Notes: a model not told the origin generated them from the sequence alone. 7,698 bases of DNA from Caldora sp. SIO3E6 (GCA_010672185.1 JAAHHL010000020.1:8813-16510); one strand, 5' to 3'; counted from the first letter of the stretch, positions 1 to 5,806 are shown. Translations and numbers: made by a program.

Positions 1-625
1 GAAATTGGGGATATTTGCGAATTAAGTTACGCATAGTACGTATAGCTTCTTGCTTCTGACCAATCTGATAGAGTGCAAGAGCATAGTTGGCACGAGGAAA
101 GGCTAAATTGGGAGCTAACTTAACCGCAGTTTGGTAGTTAGCGATCGCTTCTGGCCATTTTCCCATACCTGCTAGAGCATTACCCAAGTTGTTGTAAGCC
201 ATCCCATCCTTGGGGTTGAGTTCTAGTACCCGTTGGTAATCTGCGATCGCCTCTTCCCACCTTTGTTGTCCTTCGTAAGCCGTACCGCGATTGAGGTAAG
301 GATCAGCTGCCTCTGGAGCCAATTCAATCGCTTGATTAAAATCTGCGATCGCGGCTTCTAGTTTATTCTGACTAACCCTAGAATTCCCCCGGTTACTCCA
401 ACCTACAGGATTTTCTGGCAAAAGTTCAATAAGCTGAGTCCAGTAATCTTCAGCAATAGGAAAATTACCTTTTTGTGTAGCAGCGAATGCTTCTCGTCTC
501 AACTTATTGATTTGTTGAATTTGAGCCTTACTAAAATTCTGTGTCTGTACTTCCTGCGCCATTACCGGCTCAGCCGAGCACCAGACCAAAAGCAAACAGA
601 CTAAAGTTATAATCCAGCGAATCAT
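1..625 (-). CDS. Exported TPR-repeat protein, 5' part (C-terminus beyond window)
   Basis: Reading the minus strand from an ATG at 625 gives 208 open codons to the window edge, so the C-terminus is missing. The first 23 residues look like a Sec signal peptide: Arg3, a hydrophobic core (IITLVCLLLVW), then VMA before QE as a likely cleavage site. Residues about 44-72 and then about 74-107, 108-141, 142-175 and 176-208 are tetratricopeptide repeats with the usual W/Y-NxG and A-I-A-(D/N)-(Y/F) positions and final LxP. TPR domains bind other proteins, so a scaffold or assembly role outside the cytoplasm is likely; the partner cannot be read from sequence. The start is supported by AAAAGG at 633-638 (minus strand), 7 bp upstream. 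The gene lies 114 bp downstream of ruvB on the same strand and could be co-transcribed with it. Confidence 0.88.
   Translation of the reverse strand, partial: MIRWIITLVCLLLVWCSAEPVMAQEVQTQNFSKAQIQQINKLRREAFAATQKGNFPIAEDYWTQLIELLPENPVGWSNRGNSRVSQNKLEAAIADFNQAIELAPEAADPYLNRGTAYEGQQRWEEAIADYQRVLELNPKDGMAYNNLGNALAGMGKWPEAIANYQTAVKLAPNLAFPRANYALALYQIGQKQEAIRTMRNLIRKYPQF
141..352. repeat. Three HIP1 octamers (GCGATCGC) in register with TPR units
   Basis: GCGATCGC occurs at 141-148, 243-250 and 345-352, exactly 102 bp (34 codons) apart. Each falls on the Ala-Ile-Ala codons of the second helix of a TPR unit. Five more copies lie at 1211, 4650, 5147, 6353 and 7203, each inside a coding region. HIP1 is a highly over-represented palindrome in many cyanobacterial genomes and is the main evidence here for the type of organism. 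Confidence 0.95.
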
Positions 626-649
626 AGAAAAACCTTTTAAGAAACAAGA

Positions 650-670
650 AGTTAAGGAGTTAGGAGTTAA
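650..670. repeat. Short heptamer repeat GAGTTAR, 3 units
   Basis: Three adjacent 7-bp units (AGTTAAG, GAGTTAG, GAGTTAA) lie in the gap between ruvB and the TPR gene, just upstream of the TPR ribosome-binding region. The array is short and could be chance, but it matches the 7-bp habit of the other intergenic arrays here. Confidence 0.5.
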
Positions 671-702
671 ACTACCGTTGCTATTAGCGCTCCCTACAGC
701 AT

Positions 703-740
703 AGCTGAAAGCTGAAAGCTGATAGCTGATAGCTGATAGC
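703..740. repeat. Heptamer repeat AGCTGAW, 5 units, reaching the ruvB stop codon
   Basis: Five perfect 7-bp units (AGCTGAA twice, AGCTGAT three times) are followed by a partial unit, AGC. The last base of that partial unit, 740, is also the last base of the ruvB stop codon (minus strand, 742-740). The array therefore forms the start of the ruvB 3' untranslated region. AGCT inside each unit is self-complementary, so neighbouring units could form weak hairpins. Confidence 0.85.
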
Positions 741-1840
741 TACAAGCCCAAATGTTTTCGAGCCGCTGCCGTAGCTACTCGACCACGAGGCGTTCTGTGT
801 AGGAAACCAATTTGTAATAGATAAGGCTCATATACCTCCTCAATCGTTTGAGCATCTTCTCCTGTTGCCGATGCCACGGCTTCTAAACCAACAGGCCCCC
901 CATTAAACTGTTCAATCATCACAGTGAGTACTAGCCGGTCTGTCCAATCTAAACCTTTGGGGTCTACATTGAAGACTTCCATTGCTTCTGCTGCGATCTC
1001 TTGATTAATCGGTTCCAATCCCTTTACTTGAGCATAGTCCCTTACTCGCTTCAGTAGTCGGTTAGCAATCCGAGGAGTACCACGAGAACGACGAGCAATT
1101 TCCTCAGCGCCATCTACATTCATTGGCACTTGAAGTAACTCCGCAGTTCTTTGCACAATCAAACTTAATTCATCTGGCTCATAGAAGCGCAACCGTTGAA
1201 TTAAACCAAAGCGATCGCGTAAGGGTGAAGTCAAAGAACCGACTTTGGTGGTAGCCCCTACTAGGGTAAATTTAGGTAGAGGGATACTGCGAGTCCGAGC
1301 AGTTTGGCCTTTTCCAATAGTAATATCTAAGCGATAGTCTTCCATCGCTGGGTAGAGTAATTCCTCGGTCATCCGGGAGAGGCGATGGATTTCGTCAATG
1401 AATAGGATATCTCCCGGTTTAAGATTAACTAAAATACCCACAATATCTCGTGGACGTTCCAAAGCTGGTGCTGCTGTAATTTTACAATCGACCTCCATCT
1501 CCGTTGCTAAAATCAGCGACATGGTGGTTTTACCCAATCCTGGGGGACCATACAAGAGCAGGTGATCCATCGCTTCTTTTCTGGCTTTGGCTGCCTGAAT
1601 AGCAATTTCCAAGACTCCCTTCAATTCCTTCTGACCAATGTAGTCTGCTAAGCGCTGAGGTCGGATCCCTTCTTCTTGATTACCAGTTTCTTCGGTATTA
1701 GCGGTTGCTTGCAGCAAATCGGCATCATTTTCTGTCTGAGGTTGATTTCGACGGCTCTTTTTTTTCTTGCCCTGTTGTTTTTTCCTACTTGGCTGGGGTT
1801 TTTGATTTGGCTGTTGAAACTGTTCTCTAACGATTGCCAT
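740..1840 (-). CDS. ruvB: Holliday junction branch migration helicase RuvB
   Basis: RuvB is the AAA+ ATPase ring that, with RuvA, drives branch migration of Holliday junctions before RuvC cuts them. The 366 residues carry the full motif set: Walker A GPPGLGKT at 98-105, Walker B ending in DEIH at 149-152, sensor 1 GATT at 195-198, the PLRDRFG arginine-finger segment at 206-212, and a C-terminal winged-helix domain ending in TPRGR (350-354). Typical bacterial RuvB is about 330-350 residues. The excess is an N-terminal tail of roughly 60 residues before RPQRLADYIGQ, rich in Gln and Lys (a KKKKSRR run near 26-32), likely disordered and basic. No Shine-Dalgarno sequence precedes the ATG; the leader is the revcomp of a GAATTGG heptamer array. 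The gene diverges from hisF. The identification is secure. Confidence 0.97.
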   Translation of the reverse strand: MAIVREQFQQPNQKPQPSRKKQQGKKKKSRRNQPQTENDADLLQATANTEETGNQEEGIRPQRLADYIGQKELKGVLEIAIQAAKARKEAMDHLLLYGPPGLGKTTMSLILATEMEVDCKITAAPALERPRDIVGILVNLKPGDILFIDEIHRLSRMTEELLYPAMEDYRLDITIGKGQTARTRSIPLPKFTLVGATTKVGSLTSPLRDRFGLIQRLRFYEPDELSLIVQRTAELLQVPMNVDGAEEIARRSRGTPRIANRLLKRVRDYAQVKGLEPINQEIAAEAMEVFNVDPKGLDWTDRLVLTVMIEQFNGGPVGLEAVASATGEDAQTIEEVYEPYLLQIGFLHRTPRGRVATAAARKHLGL

Positions 1841-1853
1841 GATTTAGAATGGA

Positions 1854-1896
1854 GAATTGGGAATTTGGAATTGGGAATTTGGAATTGGAATTGGGG
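1854..1896. repeat. Heptamer array GAATTKG in the ruvB leader
   Basis: Units GAATTGG, GAATTTG, GAATTGG and GAATTTG are followed by a 6-bp unit GAATTG, then GAATTGG and GG. Read in the direction of ruvB transcription the array is C-rich (CCCAATTCC...) and ends 13 bp before the ruvB ATG. It belongs to the same sequence family as the arrays at 4291-4318 and 6624-6707. Confidence 0.88.
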
Positions 1897-1915
1897 ATAA
1901 AGTCCGTCATGATGA

Positions 1916-1945
1916 ACTATAGCTCTGATTGTTGAGCAACAACAA
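1916..1945 (-). promoter_or_regulatory. Possible ruvB promoter
   Basis: On the minus strand, TTGTTG (1945-1940) is followed after 18 bp by TATAGT (1921-1916), a moderate match to a sigma-70-type promoter. Transcription would start near 1909 and run through the GAATTKG array into ruvB. The -35 region lies in an A/C-rich repetitive stretch, so the match could be chance. Confidence 0.35.
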
Positions 1946-1953
1946 ATAACCAA

Positions 1954-1981
1954 CAACTAACAACTAACAACTAACAACTAA
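1954..1981. repeat. Heptamer array CAACTAA, 4 units, just before hisF
   Basis: Four perfect CAACTAA units are preceded by degenerate copies (CAACAAATAACCAA) and followed by TAACAA and the hisF ATG at 1988. The array fills the place where a ribosome-binding site would be expected, and no purine-rich SD motif is present. Confidence 0.88.
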
Positions 1982-1987
1982 TAACAA

Positions 1988-2764
1988 ATGCTAGCCAAAA
2001 GAATTTTACCTTGCTTAGATGTGAATGCTGGACGGGTTGTTAAAGGAATCAACTTCGTCAATCTTCAGGACGCTGGTGATCCAGTAGAGTTAGCACAAGC
2101 ATATAACGATGCTGGTGCTGATGAACTGGTGTTTTTGGATATCACTGCTACCCATGAAGACCGAAACATTATTGTTGATGTTGTCTACCGCACAGCAGAA
2201 CAGGTATTTATTCCTTTGACTGTAGGTGGTGGCATCCAATCCTTAGAAACTATTAAGTTATTGTTAAGGGCAGGAGCAGATAAAGTCAGCATTAATTCCG
2301 CAGCGGTACGCAATCCTAACTTTGTTAATCAAGCTAGCGATCGTTTCGGTAATCAGTGCATTGTCGTTGCTATTGATGCTAGACGTCGCCAAGATCCTAA
2401 TAATCTTGGCTGGGATGTCTACGTCCGTGGGGGACGGGAAAACACTGGTATAGATGCCATCTCGTGGGCAACAGAATTGGAGCAAAGGGGAGCTGGGGAA
2501 CTGTTAATTACCAGTATGGATGCGGATGGAACCCAGGCAGGGTATGACTTAGAGTTGACCCGTACTATTGCTGAGCAAGTACAGATTCCTGTCATTGCTT
2601 CCGGTGGTGCTGGCAACTGTGCTCATATTCATGAGGCTCTGACCCAGGGTAGAGCAGAAGCCGCACTTCTTGCTTCTCTTCTACACTATGGGCAGTTAAC
2701 TGTCTCAGAAATTAAAACGTATTTGGCTCAACGCCAGATTCCAGTCCGACCAACCAACAGCTGA
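1988..2764 (+). CDS. hisF: Imidazole glycerol phosphate synthase, cyclase subunit HisF
   Basis: HisF is the (beta/alpha)8-barrel cyclase half of IGP synthase. With ammonia delivered by the glutaminase HisH, it converts PRFAR to imidazole glycerol phosphate and AICAR in histidine biosynthesis, in the cytoplasm. The 258 residues match the family's usual length. The N-terminus MLAKRILPCLDV places the catalytic aspartate at Asp11, and VAID gives the second at Asp130. Phosphate-binding glycine motifs are visible: VGGGIQS near 79-85 and ASGGAG in the C-terminal half. The start is fixed by the conserved N-terminus although no SD motif precedes it. HisH and the other his genes are absent nearby, as is common in cyanobacteria, where his genes are dispersed. 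Confidence 0.98.
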   Translation: MLAKRILPCLDVNAGRVVKGINFVNLQDAGDPVELAQAYNDAGADELVFLDITATHEDRNIIVDVVYRTAEQVFIPLTVGGGIQSLETIKLLLRAGADKVSINSAAVRNPNFVNQASDRFGNQCIVVAIDARRRQDPNNLGWDVYVRGGRENTGIDAISWATELEQRGAGELLITSMDADGTQAGYDLELTRTIAEQVQIPVIASGGAGNCAHIHEALTQGRAEAALLASLLHYGQLTVSEIKTYLAQRQIPVRPTNS

Positions 2765-2840
2765 AGATTAATGCTTTCCGGAATTATTAACTTTTGTTGT
2801 GTAAGATGACAAAGTGAGCAGTCTTCGCAATAAAAGCTGC

Positions 2841-2872
2841 TGTTACAATAAGACAAGTGTTACATTTTGTAA
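2841..2872 (+). promoter_or_regulatory. TGTTACA direct repeat and small palindrome before the 70-aa gene
   Basis: TGTTACA occurs at 2841-2847 and 2858-2864, 17 bp apart. The second copy overlaps TTACA-TTT-TGTAA (2860-2872), an imperfect dyad ending 3 bp before the ATG at 2876. TACAAT at 2844-2849 could be a -10 box, but no good -35 box lies upstream. This could be an operator with its promoter, or chance in AT-rich DNA. Confidence 0.3.
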
Positions 2873-2875
2873 ATC

Positions 2876-3088
2876 ATGCTAGTTGCTATTCTCATATTAG
2901 ATGTTATTTTGGTAGCCTGGGCATTGCACCTAATGCAAGAAGCTTTTGACAACAAAGAGTTTTCCCTAATGCTAGCGGGAACTTTAGTAGCCATGTCTGC
3001 AGCTGCCATGTTAGTCGTCTACTTTCTCATGGGTAGCTATATGGGCTATCTTACCCAAATGGCTCAATCCCCAAATCCATTTTATTGA
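2876..3088 (+). CDS. Small two-helix membrane protein, function unknown
   Basis: This is a 70-residue protein I do not recognise. Residues about 2-19 (LVAILILDVILVAWALHL) form one hydrophobic helix. Residues about 31-57 form a second, rich in Ala, Leu and Met. Between them is a short polar turn, QEAFDNKEF. The tail MAQSPNPFY is polar and aromatic. The pattern fits an integral membrane protein with two spans, possibly a thylakoid or plasma-membrane small subunit, but no named family is evident. No SD precedes the ATG; a possible -10 box and short repeats lie just upstream. It sits 111 bp after hisF and 70 bp before a tRNA gene, on the same strand. Coding is supported by sensible composition and a clean two-helix layout. 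Confidence 0.72.
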   Translation: MLVAILILDVILVAWALHLMQEAFDNKEFSLMLAGTLVAMSAAAMLVVYFLMGSYMGYLTQMAQSPNPFY

Positions 3089-3115
3089 ATCCTCAACAAA
3101 TTCGGTATCAACAAC

Positions 3116-3147
3116 TTGACTAAATGCCGACATCAAGGCATTATAGA
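3116..3147 (+). promoter_or_regulatory. Likely promoter of tRNA-Ala
   Basis: TTGACT at 3116-3121 is a strong -35 match. CATTAT at 3139-3144 follows after 17 bp; the overlapping TATAGA at 3142-3147 is a better hexamer at a less favourable 20-bp spacing. Transcription would begin about 3151-3154, a few bases before the mature tRNA 5' end at 3159. Confidence 0.55.
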
Positions 3148-3158
3148 AAACGCGAGAC

Positions 3159-3231
3159 GGGGTTATAGCTCAGTTGGTAGAGCACCTCAATGGCATTGAG
3201 GGGGTCAGCGGTTCGAATCCGCTTAGCTCCA
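3159..3231 (+). tRNA. tRNA-Ala, anticodon GGC
   Basis: The 73-nt sequence folds as a complete cloverleaf. The acceptor stem GGGGTTA pairs with TAGCTCC (including two G-U pairs), with discriminator A at 3231. The D arm is GCTC/GAGC around AGTTGGTA. The anticodon stem CCTCA/TGAGG encloses the loop ATGGCAT with anticodon GGC at 3192-3194. The T arm is AGCGG/CCGCT around TTCGAAT. Anticodon GGC reads alanine GCC/GCU codons. The 3' CCA is not encoded beyond the discriminator and would be added by nucleotidyltransferase. Confidence 0.96.
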
Positions 3232-3464
3232 TAGGAAAATTCCAGATTTTAGCATCACTCTCTTCGATAATTTGATCATTGGTGATTATTCATGGTCGTC
3301 GGTCATTGGTCATCACCCAAAACCTAAGACCTAACTAGATGTTGAATAAACAGATATTAGCTAAATTAAAGCTAAGCTGCTATGTATTTAGGGTACTCCA
3401 AGGCATAACTCTAACATTCTGTACTACGTTTTGTATTATGTAGCGGGGTGTCAATCAAGACTCT
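3232..3464. other. Intergenic region with degenerate heptamers; no gene seen
   Basis: I find no convincing coding region or terminator here. At 3293-3313 there are three 7-bp units (TGGTCGT, CGGTCAT, TGGTCAT), and GGTGAT (3281-3286) can pair with ATCACC (3312-3317) across that stretch. CCTAAGA/CCTAACT at 3323-3336 is another short 7-bp echo. TATTAT at 3434-3439 preceded by TG is a possible extended -10 box for the following Hpt gene, without a good -35 box. Confidence 0.5.
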
Positions 3465-3479
3465 TTGAGGAAAAAGACG

Positions 3480-4289
3480 ATGCAGTCGGAACAAAAACAG
3501 CAAATTATGGGCTACTTCATTGAGGAGACCAAAGAACACCTCTGTACGATGGAACAAGCTTTTCTAGATTTGCCAGGTACTATGGAGGACAAGGAAGTTC
3601 TCAATGAAGCATATCGTGCCGCCCATTCCATTAAGGGAGGGGCTGCCATGTTGGAACTCAATAGTATTCAGAAAACAGCCCATCACCTGGAAGACTGCCT
3701 CAAAGACCTCAAAGAATCACCTGTTGAAACAGACCAGTATTTACAATCCCTTTTTGTAAGAGTGTTGGATACTCTTCAGAATCTTGTAGAGCAACTCCAA
3801 GAACCATCTGGTTTGACAGATGAAGTAGCTGACGAGATTATGACAGATATCGAACCAGTGTTGGCAGAACTTAGTAATTACATCAAAGAACTACAGCAAT
3901 CATTCAGTAGTGTTCCGGAGGTTAATACTCCAGAATTAGTATTAGCAGGTCATTCTCTAGAGATGCCTCCTCAAGAAGAATTTGAGGTTGCGGCTTCTAT
4001 GTCCCTAACAGATTTTAGGGAGCAAGAGCTCCAAGATGATAGTCCTAAGATAATTTACCCCGATACATCCCTTATACAGGTAGATGAGGATAGTGGGATT
4101 ATCTTTGCGCAACCAATCCCTGATGAAATAAGTACCACTGGACAAAGAAACGATGGGACAAAATCTACCTCCTCTAAGCGAGGTAGGGCATCCTATACCG
4201 GGGAACGGAGTAAAGATACTTATGATGCTGGTGCAGTAGCAGTGGCAACGATGTTGGAGAATGTTGCTACTGCTTGGGAAAAATCTTGA
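3480..4289 (+). CDS. Hpt-domain protein (CheA P1-like), no kinase domain
   Basis: Residues about 1-120 form a histidine phosphotransfer domain. The phosphorylation motif AAHSIKGGAAML puts the phospho-accepting histidine at residue 49, within a predicted helical bundle. The GYFIEETKEHL opening and overall pattern resemble, from memory, the P1 domain of cyanobacterial CheA-like kinases used in phototaxis and pilus systems. Residues about 121-269 are acidic and low in recognisable structure; there is no kinase, CheW-like or receiver domain. It may relay phosphate between a hybrid kinase and a response regulator, or be the detached front end of a CheA-like protein. The start at ATG 3480 is preferred over TTG 3465 because GAGG (3467-3470) lies 9 bp upstream of the ATG. 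Length is 269 residues. No partner gene is adjacent. Confidence 0.88.
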   Translation: MQSEQKQQIMGYFIEETKEHLCTMEQAFLDLPGTMEDKEVLNEAYRAAHSIKGGAAMLELNSIQKTAHHLEDCLKDLKESPVETDQYLQSLFVRVLDTLQNLVEQLQEPSGLTDEVADEIMTDIEPVLAELSNYIKELQQSFSSVPEVNTPELVLAGHSLEMPPQEEFEVAASMSLTDFREQELQDDSPKIIYPDTSLIQVDEDSGIIFAQPIPDEISTTGQRNDGTKSTSSKRGRASYTGERSKDTYDAGAVAVATMLENVATAWEKS

Positions 4290-4290
4290 G

Positions 4291-4318
4291 AATTGGGAAT
4301 TGGGAATTGGGAATTGGG
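4291..4318. repeat. Heptamer array AATTGGG, 4 units, 2 bp after the Hpt stop
   Basis: Four perfect AATTGGG units start at the second base after the TGA stop (4287-4289). The array is the reverse complement of the ATTCCCA array before rsgA (6624-6707). The frame of the Hpt gene stays open through it to TAG at 4326-4328. Confidence 0.92.
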
Positions 4319-4365
4319 AGTGGAATAGACAATTTACGATCACTCTACAGCAGCAGCGTAGCTGA

Positions 4366-4395
4366 TTGACTTCTCTACCAAAAAAGAGCTATAAT
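4366..4395 (+). promoter_or_regulatory. Sigma-70-type promoter for the 293-aa gene
   Basis: TTGACT (4366-4371), an 18-bp spacer and a perfect TATAAT (4390-4395) make the best promoter in the window. Transcription would begin about 4402, at the start of the heptamer array, giving a leader of about 130 nt made almost wholly of repeats. Confidence 0.7.
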
Positions 4396-4398
4396 AGT

Positions 4399-4517
4399 CA
4401 ATTGTCCATTATCAATTGTCCATTATCAATTGTCCATTATCCATTGTCCATTATCCATTATCAATTATCCATTATCAATTATCCATTATCAATTATCCAT
4501 TATCAATTATCCATTAT
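4399..4517. repeat. Heptamer array CAATTRT/CCATTRT, 17 units
   Basis: Seventeen uninterrupted 7-bp units of two kinds (CAATTGT or CAATTAT, and CCATTAT or CCATTGT) largely alternate, giving a 14-bp higher-order period. The array begins 3 bp after the TATAAT box and ends 5 bp before GAGG of the likely ribosome-binding site, so it would form the transcript leader. It contains no stop codon in any plus-strand frame, which artificially lengthens the ORF behind it. Confidence 0.95.
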
Positions 4518-4522
4518 TTATT

Positions 4523-4537
4523 GAGGAATTTACTTTG
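4523..4537 (+). promoter_or_regulatory. Ribosome-binding site and TTG start codon
   Basis: GAGG (4523-4526) followed after 8 bp by TTG (4535-4537) is the only SD-plus-start pair near the 5' end of this gene. It places the start after the heptamer array instead of inside it. Confidence 0.7.
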
Positions 4538-5416
4538 AGCGACTCAATTATTAAATTATTAGACGAACTGCCCACAAATAACATAACGGTGAAAGTGCTC
4601 AAGGCTCTAGACTATGTGGTACCTGGAGAATGGGAAAATGTTGTGGGATGCGATCGCACTATTGAAGTCGTGACGGGAGAAAGCGATGGCGACAGGATTA
4701 GGGACATTCGCAATCGGGTAATTGAACTATACAATGACAGTGATAATGGCTACCAAAGTGCCCTCTGGTTTTACCAAACTATTGACAGTGCAGACAAGGC
4801 ACTGGGTGCAGCAGCAATGGCAAACAAGATTGGGGAAAAAATTGGCTTGTTGGGCTTTTTAAGCAAGTTAACTCCCAAAGCAGATACGACTCAATCTGTA
4901 GATTTGTGTTTGAAGATTGTTGCTGAGTTGATCGCCTATAGCAAACTTAATGGTCTTCCTGTTCTCAATCCTGGGGAATTTGTCACACAATTGAGCGATC
5001 ATTATCAGGGAGCCTCCTTAATGCGCATGGCAACTTTGGTTTGCATTGATGGTTTGCTGCCTCTCGGACCAGATTTCTTGCAAAAAGTACAGGAGACCCT
5101 AGAGGGAGAAGGGAGTAGTGCCTTTGAAAACAATGCGGTTTTTGGCGCGATCGCTAACTTTATTCCCGGAGATGATAAATTTGGTTTTATTGGTGACACC
5201 TTTGGGGCAGTTCAAGGTTGGATGGATAATTTAGTCAGTTCGGTAGGGTTAACACCACAAGGAATTTTTGATAGCATTGGTGGTTTTCTCGAGTTGTCTG
5301 ATGATGCCTTAGACTTTGTGGCTGCATTTCTGGATCAATCAACGGATTATTATCAACATACAGGGATTCAAACTGTAGCGAAGAAATTGATCTTGCAGGC
5401 AGCTGAGGAAGCTTAA
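4535..5416 (+). CDS. Hypothetical protein, 293 aa, probably cytoplasmic
   Basis: I do not recognise this protein. From the TTG start it is 293 residues, mainly helical by composition, without a signal peptide or a clear membrane span. It opens with SDSIIKLLDELP and has an Ala/Gly-rich stretch (KALGAAAMANKIGEKIGLLGFL) near 90-111. The C-terminal third alternates Gly-turns and helices (PGDDKFGFIGDTFGAVQGW) and is acidic (LELSDDALDFVAAFLD), ending QAAEEA. No catalytic or nucleotide-binding motif is evident. Codon use resembles the neighbours and two HIP1 sites (4650, 5147) lie inside, so it looks native rather than newly acquired. The open frame extends back to a TTG at 4430, but those 35 residues are encoded by repeats and lack an SD. 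It has its own promoter and is bounded by arrays on both sides. Confidence 0.82.
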   Translation: MSDSIIKLLDELPTNNITVKVLKALDYVVPGEWENVVGCDRTIEVVTGESDGDRIRDIRNRVIELYNDSDNGYQSALWFYQTIDSADKALGAAAMANKIGEKIGLLGFLSKLTPKADTTQSVDLCLKIVAELIAYSKLNGLPVLNPGEFVTQLSDHYQGASLMRMATLVCIDGLLPLGPDFLQKVQETLEGEGSSAFENNAVFGAIANFIPGDDKFGFIGDTFGAVQGWMDNLVSSVGLTPQGIFDSIGGFLELSDDALDFVAAFLDQSTDYYQHTGIQTVAKKLILQAAEEA

Positions 5417-5426
5417 GGAACGGGTG

Positions 5427-5586
5427 AGCGGAGGAGCAGAGAAGCAGAGGAGCGGAGGAGCAGAGGAGCGGAGGAGCGGAGGAGCGGAGGAGCAGAGGAG
5501 CGGAGGAGCAGAGGAGCGGAGGAGCAGAGGAGCAGAGGAGCGGAAGAGCAGAGGAGCGGAAGAGCAGAGGAGCAGAGGAGCGGAGA
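5427..5586. repeat. Octamer array AGCRGAGG, 20 units
   Basis: Twenty consecutive 8-bp units run without a gap. Most are AGCGGAGG or AGCAGAGG, with a few AAG or AGA endings. The array begins 10 bp after the TAA of the 293-aa gene. The plus strand is almost all purine, with one C per unit at a fixed position. The unit contains no stop codon in any of six frames, which creates false serine/leucine/proline-rich or glutamate/arginine-rich ORFs on both strands. The 390 bp between 5417 and 5806 holds this array, a polypurine tail (5585-5598), a palindrome and a heptamer array; I see no gene. Confidence 0.97.
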
Positions 5587-5680
5587 AAGAAGAGAGAACT
5601 GATAATTTTTGGATACAAAGCTCAAGAAATCCCACCCAAAATTTCACCTAACCCGGAGCTGGGGAAACTCGGGAAATAGG

Positions 5681-5694
5681 GGAAAAATTTTTCC
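5681..5694. other. Perfect 14-bp palindrome GGAAAAATTTTTCC
   Basis: A perfect palindrome with an A5T5 core lies in the gene-free stretch after the octamer array. It could be a weak bidirectional terminator or a protein site, but it has no GC-rich stem and no loop, so its role is unclear. Confidence 0.35.
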
Positions 5695-5701
5695 TTCTTT
5701 C

Positions 5702-5736
5702 TTACTTGTTACTTATTACTTATTACTTGTTACTTC
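5702..5736. repeat. Heptamer array TTACTTR, 5 units
   Basis: Five consecutive units: TTACTTG, TTACTTA, TTACTTA, TTACTTG, TTACTTC. The array lies about 70 bp before the lipoprotein start. Its sequence is unrelated to the other arrays, but the unit length is again seven. Confidence 0.88.
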
Positions 5737-5806
5737 AAAACCAGTGGCGAGTAAGTAAAATATTAGGCTAAGCTGCGGTATAGATTGAGATTATTGAGAA
5801 TATTTT

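Noticed and set aside
578..625. Lipobox (LVWC) in the TPR protein signal peptide
   Set aside because: Trp before Cys does not fit a lipobox; VMA-QE downstream is a better ordinary signal-peptidase site.
1648..1956. Reading frames on both strands within ruvB, its leader and hisF (also 2264-2616)
   Set aside because: They are shadows of the well-identified ruvB and hisF genes and have no family features of their own.
2817..2841. AGCAG...CTGCT stem after hisF as a terminator
   Set aside because: Only five pairs with a 15-nt loop and no T-run follows.
3465..3479. TTG 3465 as start of the Hpt gene
   Set aside because: The likely SD (GAGG, 3467-3470) would overlap it; ATG 3480 is correctly spaced.
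4165..4186. Inverted repeat CTACCTC/GAGGTAG inside the Hpt gene
   Set aside because: Seven pairs around an 8-nt loop within coding sequence; likely chance, with no T-run or start site nearby.
4430..4534. N-terminal extension of the 293-aa protein from TTG 4430
   Set aside because: The 35 residues come entirely from heptamer repeats, no SD precedes that TTG, and GAGG plus TTG at 4535 is a better start.
5235..5651. Overlapping ORFs on both strands over the octamer array (Ser/Leu/Pro-rich or Glu/Arg-rich)
   Set aside because: The 8-bp unit has no stop codon in any frame, so ORFs appear automatically. No start with SD and no non-repeat protein sequence supports them.
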